44,133 nucleotides of DNA from an uncultured Clostridium sp. (GTDB lineage Bacteria > Bacillota > Clostridia > TANB77 > CAG-508), in contig CAMOBD010000006.1 of the NCBI GenBank assembly GCA_946578345.1, positions 1-44,133 of the forward strand. Direction: 5' to 3'. Position numbers and translations under genes: made by a program. A model generated the notes under the pieces. It ran no database searches and was not told the DNA's origin. It saw only the letters and a list, made by a program, of their open reading frames with translations. Shown one piece after another: positions 16,073-23,941 of this stretch (positions are counted from its first letter, which is position 1; the number at the start of each line of letters is the position of its first letter).

Positions 16073-17239
16073 ATGACAAATTTTTTAGTTAAACTTTTTA
16101 TAAAAGACAAAGATAATGTTGAAAATCAAGAGGTAAGAGGAAAGTATTCAATACTTTCTAGCATTACAGGAATAGTTGTAAATGTTTTACTTTCTGTATT
16201 TAAGCTGATTATAGGATTGCTTTCAAATTCTATGTCAATTATTTCAGATGCATTAAACAATGTGTCAGATGCAGGGTCTTCTATAGTTACAATGATTGGA
16301 TTTAAAATGTCGCAGAAGAAAGTAGACGCTGACCATCCTTGGGGTCATGGAAGAATGGAATACATAACAGGATTTTTTGTAGATATACTTATTATTTTAG
16401 TTGGATTTGAATTATTGCAAAGCTCTGTAGATAAAATTATACATCCAGAATTGCCAACTATAAGTAATATTACAATTATACTATTAGTAGTCGCAATCCT
16501 TGCAAAACTATGGCTATTTCTATTCTACAGAAAGATTGCTAAAAAGATAAATTCGGCAGCAATCAAAGGAACAGCATATGATAGTATTTCTGATTCAATA
16601 TCTACCTTAGCTGTACTTGTTTCAGCAATAGTTGCTAAATTCTTTGGAATTACAATTGATGGTTATGTAAGTTTACTAGTATCAATTTTCATATTAATTA
16701 CAGGAATAAAAGCAATAAGAGAAATTATAGACTTACTCTTGGGAATGAAACCAGACCCAGAATTTGTCAAAGAAATAGAAGAATTTGCTATGAAATATGA
16801 TACAATTCAAGGAATACATGACATCATGGTACATGACTATGGACCTGGAAGAAAGATTGTCTCTTTTCATGCAGAAGTACCAGCAGATTCTGATATATGT
16901 AGAGCACACGACATAATAGACCAAATGGAACAGGATATTTTTAATAAATTCCAATGCATAACTACAATACATATGGACCCAATTGTAGTTGATGATGAAG
17001 AAATAAATGAAATGAAAAAATATACAGAAGAGGTTGTAAAAAGTATTAATGATAAGTTCTCTATACATGATTTTAGAATGACAGATGGAGGAGAGAGAAT
17101 AAATCTAATATTTGATTTGGTTATTCCTACTGATGAAAAGGTTGATGTGGAAAAGGTTGTAGCAGATATTAGACAAGAAATACATAAAAAGAACGAAAAG
17201 TATTATGCTGTGATTAAGCCAGAACATTCATATATTTAA
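16073..17239 (+). CDS. cation diffusion facilitator (CDF) family metal exporter
   Basis: Membrane proton/metal antiporter exporting a divalent cation such as Zn, Mn or Fe. The second helix carries SDALNNVSDAGS, with the Asp residues that bind metal, and the loop DADHPWGHGRMEY is the usual CDF signature. Six hydrophobic segments are visible between about 20 and 225, followed by the cytosolic ferredoxin-like dimerisation domain (MVHDYGPGRKIVSFHAEVP). An additional ~80-residue second alpha/beta segment (FSIHDFRMTDGGERINL) extends the tail to 388 residues, longer than FieF (300). ATG 16073 is chosen for AGGGGAAA just upstream; earlier in-frame codons (TTG 16025) lack a ribosome site. Metal cannot be assigned. 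Confidence 0.85.
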   Translation: MTNFLVKLFIKDKDNVENQEVRGKYSILSSITGIVVNVLLSVFKLIIGLLSNSMSIISDALNNVSDAGSSIVTMIGFKMSQKKVDADHPWGHGRMEYITGFFVDILIILVGFELLQSSVDKIIHPELPTISNITIILLVVAILAKLWLFLFYRKIAKKINSAAIKGTAYDSISDSISTLAVLVSAIVAKFFGITIDGYVSLLVSIFILITGIKAIREIIDLLLGMKPDPEFVKEIEEFAMKYDTIQGIHDIMVHDYGPGRKIVSFHAEVPADSDICRAHDIIDQMEQDIFNKFQCITTIHMDPIVVDDEEINEMKKYTEEVVKSINDKFSIHDFRMTDGGERINLIFDLVIPTDEKVDVEKVVADIRQEIHKKNEKYYAVIKPEHSYI

Positions 17240-17252
17240 CCTAAAAAATAAT

Positions 17253-17272
17253 TGCGTTTTGGCGTTGTTAAA
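17253..17272 (+). repeat. left-half copy of the stop-codon-linked structured repeat
   Basis: TTGCGTTTTGGCGTTGTTAA occurs 13 nt after the CDF stop codon and matches the left arm and GTTGTT loop of the full copies at 27875 and 30819; no right arm follows before the next gene. The identical 20-mer occurs at 29177. Confidence 0.6.
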
Positions 17273-17292
17273 TTATATATAAGGAGACTAAA

Positions 17293-18255
17293 ATGCTTAG
17301 TGTACTAGAAGTAAAAAGAAAATTACCAAATGAATTTGTAGAAAAATTATATGAAAACTATACACCTCTTACTGTAGACAAAATCCTATCAGGTATGTCT
17401 GGGGAGAGAAATACTACATTAAGAGTAAATACAATAAAAAGTAATATTCAGGAAGTAATGAATATATTAAAGCAAAATGCAATTAAATTTGATAGAGTAT
17501 CATGGTATAATGATGCTTTGATTTTGAAGAATTGCACAGAAAAGCAAATTCAAAAATTAGAGATTTATGAAAAAGGCTGCATATATTTGCAAAGTCTATC
17601 AAGTATGATACCGCCTTTAGTATTAAACCCAAAGGAAAAAGATAAGGTATTAGATTTGACAGCAGCACCTGGAAGCAAGACTACACAAATGGCAGCGATG
17701 ATGAATAATAAAGGATATATTTTAGCAAATGAATTAGATGGACTAAGGTGTGAAAGACTAAAATACAATGTGGAAAAGCAAGGGGCTAAAATAGTAGAAT
17801 TAAACAATGGAAGAGGAGAAAGCATAGGAAAACAATATGAAAATTATTTTGACAAAGTATTACTAGACGCGCCATGTAGTGGAGAAGGAAGATTTTTAGC
17901 AACAGATGCACGAACATACAGAAACTGGTCAGAGAAGACAGTAAAGGAACTTGCTAAACTACAAAAGAAATTACTAAAAAGTGCATATCTAGCACTAAAG
18001 CCAGGTGGAGAGATGGTGTATTCAACATGTACTTTGAATAGAGAAGAAAATGAAGAAATATTAGAATGGGCATGTAATGAGTTGGATATTGAGATAATTG
18101 ATATAGAAGCAAAAATAGCAAAAGATGCATCTGCATCAAAAAATATACTACCTGCAGTATCTGATATAGCTAAAATAAATAAGGCTTTAAAAATATTGCC
18201 ATCTAAAGAAACAGAAGGATTTTTTGTAGCACGACTTAGGAAAATGTCGTTTTAG
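17293..18255 (+). CDS. RsmF/NSUN-type RNA (cytosine-5-)-methyltransferase
   Basis: SAM-dependent methylation of cytosine C5 in RNA, most likely 16S rRNA. The SAM-binding motif is LDLTAAPGSKTTQMA (about 116-130), and the two catalytic cysteines lie in LLDAPCSGEGRF (about 191-202) and MVYSTCTLNREENE (about 240-253). The N-terminal segment (RNTTLRVNTIK) is the usual substrate-recognition region. At 320 residues the C-terminal PUA-like domain of longer RsmF proteins is absent. Start ATG 17293 follows AAGGAG. The stop codon lies inside the inverted repeat at 18245. Confidence 0.85.
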   Translation: MLSVLEVKRKLPNEFVEKLYENYTPLTVDKILSGMSGERNTTLRVNTIKSNIQEVMNILKQNAIKFDRVSWYNDALILKNCTEKQIQKLEIYEKGCIYLQSLSSMIPPLVLNPKEKDKVLDLTAAPGSKTTQMAAMMNNKGYILANELDGLRCERLKYNVEKQGAKIVELNNGRGESIGKQYENYFDKVLLDAPCSGEGRFLATDARTYRNWSEKTVKELAKLQKKLLKSAYLALKPGGEMVYSTCTLNREENEEILEWACNELDIEIIDIEAKIAKDASASKNILPAVSDIAKINKALKILPSKETEGFFVARLRKMSF

Positions 18256-18301
18256 GGACAGGCCTTAAAACGACAAAATATTCGTTGGGGAAACCTGTCC
18301 C
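18245..18301 (+). repeat. two overlapping inverted repeats across a stop codon, pseudoknot-like
   Basis: TGTCGTTTTA (18245-18254) pairs with TAAAACGACA (18266-18275); its loop contains GGGACAGG (18255-18262), which is exactly complementary to CCTGTCCC (18294-18301). This is the topology of an H-type pseudoknot, or of two alternative hairpins. It ends 28 nt before the start of the metalloprotease gene. Confidence 0.6.
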
Positions 18302-18328
18302 AAAACCGAAAAAATAAGGAGATAATAG

Positions 18329-19066
18329 ATGCAAGAATTAAAATATATAAATATAAAAGATAAAAATATTCCAATAATTATACGAAGTTATAAAAGTTCT
18401 AGGTATTTGAAAATGTATTTTAAGGCAGATGTATTATGTGTTAGCAAACCAAAATATGTTAGTATGAAAAAAACTATGGACTTCATAAAGGAAAACGAGG
18501 ATTATATTTATAAAAAGTATATAGCTATAAGTAATAATAAAGATTTTAAATTAAAGAAATGGGAGACTGGAGAGATTTTTTCATATAAAGGAGAAAAATA
18601 TACCATAGAAAGTGAAGAAGCAAATGAAAATAAAATACAGATAAAATTTGATGAAAAGAATAAAGCTATACATTTATCATATCCTGCTGAACTTGACGAA
18701 GTAGAAAGAAAAGCATACATTGACAAAGGAATAAAGAAAATTTTAAAAAATAATACTGAATATCTATTAGAAGACAAAGTACCTTATTGGAGTAAAATTA
18801 CAAATATTCCGTATAAACAGTTTAAAGTAAATGATGCTACTAGTAAGTTTGGAAGTTGCATACCTAGCACAAAAGTTATGCATTTTTCTTCAAGGCTTAT
18901 AATGCTTCCAGAAGATAAAATAGATGCTATTGTGGTACATGAACTATGCCATATAGTTCATCCAAATCATAGCAAAGAATTTTACAATTTAGTTAGAAAA
19001 TATATACCAGATTATGATGAGATTAATAAATGGCTAAAGAAAAATGGGAAAGCCATAATGTTTTAA
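18329..19066 (+). CDS. YgjP-like (M48-type) metallopeptidase
   Basis: The 245-residue protein matches the YgjP/DUF45 family: an N-terminal beta-rich part (IIIRSYKSSRYLKMYF), a KFGSCIPSTKVMHFSSRLIMLP segment, then the zinc-binding motif VVHELCH (about 206-212) with a second His-rich part (HPNHSKEFY). Family members are predicted zinc proteases of unclear substrate. No signal peptide or membrane helix, so cytosolic. AAGGAG precedes ATG 18329. The last stop codon is the first base set of the long hairpin 19064-19102. Confidence 0.85.
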   Translation: MQELKYINIKDKNIPIIIRSYKSSRYLKMYFKADVLCVSKPKYVSMKKTMDFIKENEDYIYKKYIAISNNKDFKLKKWETGEIFSYKGEKYTIESEEANENKIQIKFDEKNKAIHLSYPAELDEVERKAYIDKGIKKILKNNTEYLLEDKVPYWSKITNIPYKQFKVNDATSKFGSCIPSTKVMHFSSRLIMLPEDKIDAIVVHELCHIVHPNHSKEFYNLVRKYIPDYDEINKWLKKNGKAIMF

Positions 19067-19102
19067 TTGTGCAATTGGGGACTGTCCCCAATTGCACAAT
19101 TA
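19064..19102. terminator. 18-bp perfect hairpin, bidirectional terminator / REP-like element
   Basis: The left arm starts at the TAA of the metalloprotease gene (19064) and pairs perfectly with 19085-19102 around a CTG loop. The core GGGGACTGTCCCC with flanking AATTGCACA recurs at 28008. It separates two convergent genes. Confidence 0.75.
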
Positions 19103-19112
19103 GTTAACATAA

Positions 19113-19856
19113 CTACTCACACATTGAATTGTGAACTCGTTCTTTTAAATCTAATATAGCTTCTTTTTTTCCTAGCAATTTATTAGGATATATTGGTTTT
19201 TGAATTACCAATGTTATAGTAGTTCTAGTTTTTATGAAATTATTTATTTTTTTAGGTTTATTAAATTTAATTACCATAGGCACTACAGGTACATTGTTTC
19301 TCACAGCAAAGTCAAAAGCTCCATTTTTGAAATGTCTAATTTTATCATAGTGTGGCCACAAAGAGCCTTCTGGATAAAAATGTACAGTTTTATTATCTTG
19401 CAAAACTTGGTCTATAGAATCCATAAATGCTTTTGTGTATCTTATATTTTGAGGGATAGGTACTGTATTTAGAAGTTTTATAATTCTACGTACAACTGGT
19501 ATCTTAAAATTTGTTTCTAGTGATGTGAAAAATGTTTTATTTGGTGAATTTGCAAGTCCAACAAAAGTACAGTCCATAGGATGTACATGGTTAGACACTG
19601 TAACTTTTCCAGTGGTAATGTTTTCTACATTTTCTTTACCTTCTATCTTAAAGCCGAAGAAAAATTTATTAATAATGTTCAAGAGCGGATAAGCAATAAT
19701 ATATAGTAGATTAGAAAATGTGTTAAATATAAAGTTATCATTAACAAATTCAAAATCCTCATCTATTTCGAATTTACATGGCTGCCAAAAATGTAATATA
19801 TGAGAATCTTCAGGAATATTTTCTTCTTCCTTTTTATTTATATTCTTTAATTGCAT
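19113..19856 (-). CDS. PlsC-family 1-acyl-glycerol-3-phosphate-type acyltransferase
   Basis: Transfers a fatty acyl chain to a lysophospholipid or glycolipid at the inner membrane face. The catalytic NHVHPMD (NHX4D) motif, the FTSLETNFKIPVVRRI region and the substrate-binding FYPEGSLWP block identify the family. A hydrophobic stretch near residues 45-65 (LLYIIAYPLLNIINKFFFGF) would anchor it. ATG at 19856 is preferred (10 nt after GGAGGAG); a TTG at 19862 is in frame. The start overlaps the end of the upstream glycosyltransferase gene, so both are made together, which points to a membrane glycolipid pathway. Confidence 0.85.
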   Translation of the reverse strand: MQLKNINKKEEENIPEDSHILHFWQPCKFEIDEDFEFVNDNFIFNTFSNLLYIIAYPLLNIINKFFFGFKIEGKENVENITTGKVTVSNHVHPMDCTFVGLANSPNKTFFTSLETNFKIPVVRRIIKLLNTVPIPQNIRYTKAFMDSIDQVLQDNKTVHFYPEGSLWPHYDKIRHFKNGAFDFAVRNNVPVVPMVIKFNKPKKINNFIKTRTTITLVIQKPIYPNKLLGKKEAILDLKERVHNSMCE

Positions 19857-20964
19857 CTTCAAACATCTCCTCCATCTTTCTGATACTATCTTTTAGCCTA
19901 TAATTATTAGCATGCTCAGAGTATTTTAATTCCATTTCCTTTCTATAATCTTCATTTTCAATCCAAAAATCTATTTTATTTGCTAAATCTGTACTATTTC
20001 CAGCTTCAAATAAACTTTCTTTTACTAGAGCAAATTGCTTTGTGGCAGAGTTTGGACTATTAGCTATAATAGGGACATTTCCACATGCAAAAGCTTCAAT
20101 ACAAGAGATAGCCTCGATTTCTGCATCTGCACTATGTACATACAAATCAGTAGATTTTAGTAGATTTATTAAATCCTCAGTATTATAGAATTTCATAACT
20201 GGTGGATTTACTAGTTTTTCTCCTAACTTCCTATATTTTGCTTCTTTAGGACCTCTTCCAGCTAGTACTAATTGAATTTTGTCTGCATATTTAGATTTCG
20301 AAATTGCATCAATTAACACGTCTTGTCTTTTTTCATTAGAATATCTACCTATCATACTAATTACAAATTTATCTTTAAATTCAGGAAGCTTTTCTTTTCC
20401 ATAATATTTAAATTCATCATCTACACCATTTGATATAACATGAAGCTTTGCTGTATACCCATGTTTTTTAAGTTCATTTGCAATAAACTCACTTGGACAA
20501 TGTATATGCGTAAAATGATTAAAAAATGAGTCTCTATAATGTGTATAAATCAAATCATTTACTTTAGTTTTAGTTCCAAGACCAATGGTATATGTAATAT
20601 TTTCAGGTTGTACATGGAATGCAGCAGTATGAGGAATATGTAATTTCTCACATATTTTAAGTCCAGACTTAGATAATAGAAAAGGCATATAAAAATGTAC
20701 AACATCAACACTAGAAATTGCTTTTTCAAGAATTTCTGTATTTGGAATTGCAAAGCTCATGCCTTGTGATTTAATAATATGAGATATTCCAGGTGGTAAA
20801 GGAAGTTCTTTTAAATTGAATTTATACTCATCTTTTTTATCTCCAGTACTAACTACATACACTTCATTTCCAGCTTCTTGCAATCCTTTAGCAAATCTTC
20901 TTGCTGAAATAGTAGTACCATTATTTGAATTATCGAATTGGTCAATTACTATTAATATTTTCAT
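19834..20964 (-). CDS. GT4-family glycosyltransferase, probable diacylglycerol glycosyltransferase type
   Basis: A 376-residue GT-B fold enzyme. The N-terminal domain begins MKILIVIDQFDNSNNGT, with the GT4-typical acceptor-side glycine loop; the C-terminal domain has ISMIGRYSNEKRQDVLIDA, the K/E-containing donor-site region (ADAEIEAISCIEAFACGNVPI). It resembles mono-/diglucosyldiacylglycerol synthases, which move a sugar from a UDP- or GDP-sugar to a lipid. Overlap with the PlsC-like gene supports a membrane-lipid role. Donor and acceptor are not certain. It is the first gene of a minus-strand pair divergent from the dehydrogenase gene at 21212. Confidence 0.85.
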   Translation of the reverse strand: MKILIVIDQFDNSNNGTTISARRFAKGLQEAGNEVYVVSTGDKKDEYKFNLKELPLPPGISHIIKSQGMSFAIPNTEILEKAISSVDVVHFYMPFLLSKSGLKICEKLHIPHTAAFHVQPENITYTIGLGTKTKVNDLIYTHYRDSFFNHFTHIHCPSEFIANELKKHGYTAKLHVISNGVDDEFKYYGKEKLPEFKDKFVISMIGRYSNEKRQDVLIDAISKSKYADKIQLVLAGRGPKEAKYRKLGEKLVNPPVMKFYNTEDLINLLKSTDLYVHSADAEIEAISCIEAFACGNVPIIANSPNSATKQFALVKESLFEAGNSTDLANKIDFWIENEDYRKEMELKYSEHANNYRLKDSIRKMEEMFEDAIKEYK

Positions 20965-21013
20965 AAGTTCTCCTCTTTTATTATTCTAATCATGCCATAA
21001 ATAATACATCATA

Positions 21014-21042
21014 ATTATACAATATATGTCAACAAAATACAA
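21014..21042 (-). promoter_or_regulatory. promoter of the glycosyltransferase-acyltransferase pair
   Basis: On the minus strand TTGTAT (21042-21037) and TATAAT (21019-21014) are 17 bp apart. A consensus TTGACA also lies between them, at poorer spacing to any -10. Confidence 0.55.
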
Positions 21043-21131
21043 TTATTTTAATCAAAGTTGTGATATTCGTAAAATGAAAGATTTTATTGAAAAATATAAG
21101 CTGAAAATCACATAAAAAACATTGATAAATA

Positions 21132-21140
21132 TGCTAGAAT
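21132..21140 (+). promoter_or_regulatory. extended -10 promoter of the SDR gene
   Basis: TGC-TAGAAT follows the AAATATGC context seen at other promoters in the window (6291, 15918, 43772). No clear -35 is present. Confidence 0.45.
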
Positions 21141-21211
21141 ATGATATATTGCATGCAGTATAAATTGATTAAAATATGACAATAATATATATTATTTGAA
21201 AGGTGAATATT

Positions 21212-22078
21212 ATGTGGGCTTTGATTACAGGAGCATCTTCTGGTATAGGAAGAGATATGGCAAGGTATTTGTATAGATTAGGGTATAATTTAATAATAGT
21301 TGCAAGAAATGTAGATAAGTTAAATGAACTGAAGACACAGTTAAGCCAAAATAAATCTAATGATAATATAAAAAAGGTGCAAGCCAAGGAACGAATAAAA
21401 AACGAAATAGAACACAAAAAAGAAAATGAAATAAAAAATAAAAGTACAGACACTCAAGAACAACAAATTATTGTAAAACAAGTTGATTTAAGTGACAAAG
21501 ACCAATGCATAAAACTATATGAAGAAACAAAACATATATCTTTAGATTTACTTGTTAATAATGCTGGATTTGGTGTCTTTGGAGAGTTTATAGACACTGA
21601 CTTAGAGAAAGAAATAAATTTGATAAATACCAATATAACTGCTGTTCATGTATTGACTAAGTTATATTTAAAAGATATGATAAGAAACAACAAAGGGCAT
21701 ATTTTAAATGTTGCATCAATAGCTGGAATGGAGCCGGGACCTCTTATGGCAGCATATTATGCATCAAAATCTTATGTAATAAGGCTGTCACGAGCAATAA
21801 ATAAAGAGATAAAAAAGAGAAAAGCAAATGTAAAAATAAGCGTTTTGTGTCCTGGACCAGTAGACACAAACTTTAATAATGTAGCGAAAGTTGTATTCAA
21901 AGCACCAAGTATGTCAAGCGAAGAAGTAGCAAAATATGGAATAGACAAAGCTTTGAAGGGTAAACTTATTATAATACCAGGATTTTTAAATAAATGTGTA
22001 AGGTTTTTCTCTAAAATAATTCCAGATTGTATTTTAGAGGAAGTGGCTTATCACATTCAAAAAAGGAAGAAGATATAG
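21212..22078 (+). CDS. short-chain dehydrogenase/reductase (SDR)
   Basis: NAD(P)-dependent oxidoreductase. The nucleotide-binding TGASSGIG lies at residues 6-13, NNAG at about 115, the catalytic Ser in NVASIAGM and the Tyr/Lys pair in YYASKSYV, and PGPVDTNF follows. The general group is DltE/YqjQ-like. Unusual: a Lys/Glu/Asn-rich insertion of ~45 residues (about 48-92) sits between beta strands 2 and 3. Start ATG 21212 has AAAGGTG 7 nt upstream; GTG 21203 is also in frame. Substrate unknown. Confidence 0.85.
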   Translation: MWALITGASSGIGRDMARYLYRLGYNLIIVARNVDKLNELKTQLSQNKSNDNIKKVQAKERIKNEIEHKKENEIKNKSTDTQEQQIIVKQVDLSDKDQCIKLYEETKHISLDLLVNNAGFGVFGEFIDTDLEKEINLINTNITAVHVLTKLYLKDMIRNNKGHILNVASIAGMEPGPLMAAYYASKSYVIRLSRAINKEIKKRKANVKISVLCPGPVDTNFNNVAKVVFKAPSMSSEEVAKYGIDKALKGKLIIIPGFLNKCVRFFSKIIPDCILEEVAYHIQKRKKI

Positions 22079-22170
22079 CGGATAATGTTTTAGAGCTTAA
22101 TATTTAAAGTACGCTAAAAAGAAATATAAATTTAGTAAATAGAATTTAATTTAAGAAAGAAGATGAAAAC

Positions 22171-23151
22171 ATGAAAGTAGTAGTAACAGGAGCAACAGGA
22201 CATATAGGTAATGTGCTTGTTAGAGATTTAATTGAAAGAGGATATGAAGTAAAGTCATTAGCTTTAAATGAAAAAAATGGTGAAATACTAAAGGGTTTAA
22301 ATACAGAAATTGTGTATGGAGATGTGCGAAAAATAGAGACTTTGGTAAAAGCATTTGAGGGAGCAGAAATTGTATTCCACTTAGCTGGAATAATTGAGAT
22401 CGGAAGCGGAAATAAGAGAAAAGTACATGAGGTAAATGTTGATGGAAGTAAAAATGTTGTGGCTGCTTGCAAAATGGCTCATGTTAAAAAATTGGTTTAT
22501 ACAAGCAGTGTGCATGCTATTCCAGAAGCAGAAGGGGTTATAGCAGAGACAAGAGAGTTTAGCCCTAAATTAGTAAAAGGCACATATGCTAAATCTAAAT
22601 CAGAGGCTACAAATTATATATTAAATTCAAACTCAGAGGATTTGCAGGTAATAATAGTACATCCTTCTGGAGTTATAGGTCCATATGAATACATAAAGTC
22701 AAACATGGGACAACTTATAATAGACTGCGCAAATGGGACTATGAAAGCAAGTATAAAAGGTGGATATAATTTTGTAGATGTAAGAGATGTATCAAATGGA
22801 ATAATACTTGCAGCAGAGAAAGGCAAACCAGGAGAGTGCTACATTCTAGCAGGACACAGCATTACAATAAAAGAATTAATGGCAATTATTGAAAAGCTAA
22901 CAGGGAAAAAAGCACCAAAATTTATTATAGCAAGGTGGTTTGCATATATTACAGGTATATTTTCGGAGCTTTATTACAAAATAGTGCATGAAAAGCCATT
23001 GTTTACGTCATATGCTGTATACACAACAGGAACAAATCATAACTTTTCGATTGAAAAGGCCAAAAAAGAGCTAGGATATACTGTAAGAGATATTGAGGAT
23101 ACCATAAAAGACACAATTGAGTGGTTTAAGAAAAGAGGAGAAATAAAATAG
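22171..23151 (+). CDS. NAD-dependent epimerase/dehydratase (extended SDR, 3-beta-HSD-like)
   Basis: A 326-residue extended SDR: TGATGHIG (about 6-13), the FHLAGI strand, VYTSSVHA with the catalytic Ser region, and the catalytic Tyr/Lys in TYAKSKSEA. The C-terminal part (GHSITIKELMAIIEKLTG) resembles the dihydroflavonol-reductase/hopanoid HpnA-like group that reduces or epimerises small substrates. Substrate not determined. It lies 92 nt after the SDR gene with only weak features between, so the two may be co-transcribed. Confidence 0.8.
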   Translation: MKVVVTGATGHIGNVLVRDLIERGYEVKSLALNEKNGEILKGLNTEIVYGDVRKIETLVKAFEGAEIVFHLAGIIEIGSGNKRKVHEVNVDGSKNVVAACKMAHVKKLVYTSSVHAIPEAEGVIAETREFSPKLVKGTYAKSKSEATNYILNSNSEDLQVIIVHPSGVIGPYEYIKSNMGQLIIDCANGTMKASIKGGYNFVDVRDVSNGIILAAEKGKPGECYILAGHSITIKELMAIIEKLTGKKAPKFIIARWFAYITGIFSELYYKIVHEKPLFTSYAVYTTGTNHNFSIEKAKKELGYTVRDIEDTIKDTIEWFKKRGEIK

Positions 23152-23174
23152 AAAAAAATAAGCAAAAATCCTTA

Positions 23175-23203
23175 TTGCATTCCAAAAAAATGTGTGATAT
23201 AAT
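23175..23203 (+). promoter_or_regulatory. sigma-A promoter of the polysaccharide cluster
   Basis: TTGCAT (23175-23180), 17-bp spacer, TATAAT (23198-23203). The expected transcription start is only about 18 nt before the TTG start at 23228, giving a very short leader that still contains GGAGGA. Confidence 0.75.
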
Positions 23204-23227
23204 AGCGCTGATTTGGAGGAAACAATA

Positions 23228-23941
23228 TTGAAAACAACATATATATTGCAAGTTCCTGTAAGTATCACAAGTTATGATGAAATTATAGATACAATCACAA
23301 AAACAATCGAACGTAAGCAAAAGTACAGTGTAGTTTCCATTAACTTAAACAAAATCATTAAAGCAAATGAAAGCGCTGAAGTAATGAAAATCATTAAATC
23401 TTTTGATTGCTTTATACCAGATGGCGTATCTGTTGTAAGAGCAAGCAAAGAAATAAATGATAGAATTACTGGAATAGATTTGTTTAACAAAATTTGTGAT
23501 GAACATGAAAAAATAGGCGCTAAAATATTTCTTTATGGTGCTAAGCAGGAAATTGTTGAAACGGCAAAGAATAATTTAATAAGAAAGTACAACAATATAC
23601 AAATTGTTGGTATTGAGAATGGCTATGTTAAAGATAATGATTATCTTATAAATAAGATAAATAGCTCAGGAGCCAATATTGTTTTTATCGCAATGGGGTC
23701 ACCAAAGCAAGAAAGATGGATTTATGAAAATAAAAATAAGCTAAATGCAAATATTTTTATTGGAGTTGGTGGAACTTTTGATATAATTAGTGGCAAACTA
23801 AAAAGAGCACCAATGTGGATTCAAAAATGTGGAATTGAGTGGCTTTATAGAACAATAAAAGAACCTAAAAGGTTAAAAAATGTACCTTTACAAATAAAAT
23901 ATTATTTAAAATTAATTAAAGAAAGAAGGAATAGCAAATGA
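23228..23941 (+). CDS. tagA: WecG/TagA/CpsF-family glycosyltransferase
   Basis: The family adds N-acetylmannosamine or its uronic acid to undecaprenyl-diphosphate-GlcNAc, the committed step for wall teichoic acid or ECA-like polymers. Diagnostic segments are VSINLNKIIKA near the N-terminus, FIPDGVSVVRA, the GAKQEIVETA strand, FIAMGSPKQERWI (about 155-168) and IGVGGTFDIISGKLKRAP (about 178-195). Start TTG 23228 is 8 nt after GGAGG; TTG 23213 would place the ribosome site inside the coding region. The stop overlaps the next start (ATGA), so it is coupled to the WecC-like gene, which fits ManNAcA as donor sugar. Confidence 0.85.
   Translation: MKTTYILQVPVSITSYDEIIDTITKTIERKQKYSVVSINLNKIIKANESAEVMKIIKSFDCFIPDGVSVVRASKEINDRITGIDLFNKICDEHEKIGAKIFLYGAKQEIVETAKNNLIRKYNNIQIVGIENGYVKDNDYLINKINSSGANIVFIAMGSPKQERWIYENKNKLNANIFIGVGGTFDIISGKLKRAPMWIQKCGIEWLYRTIKEPKRLKNVPLQIKYYLKLIKERRNSK

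Noticed and set aside
19200-19472. Plus-strand frame opposite the PlsC-like gene
   Set aside because: Composition is that of an antisense shadow, and the minus-strand gene has all catalytic motifs.
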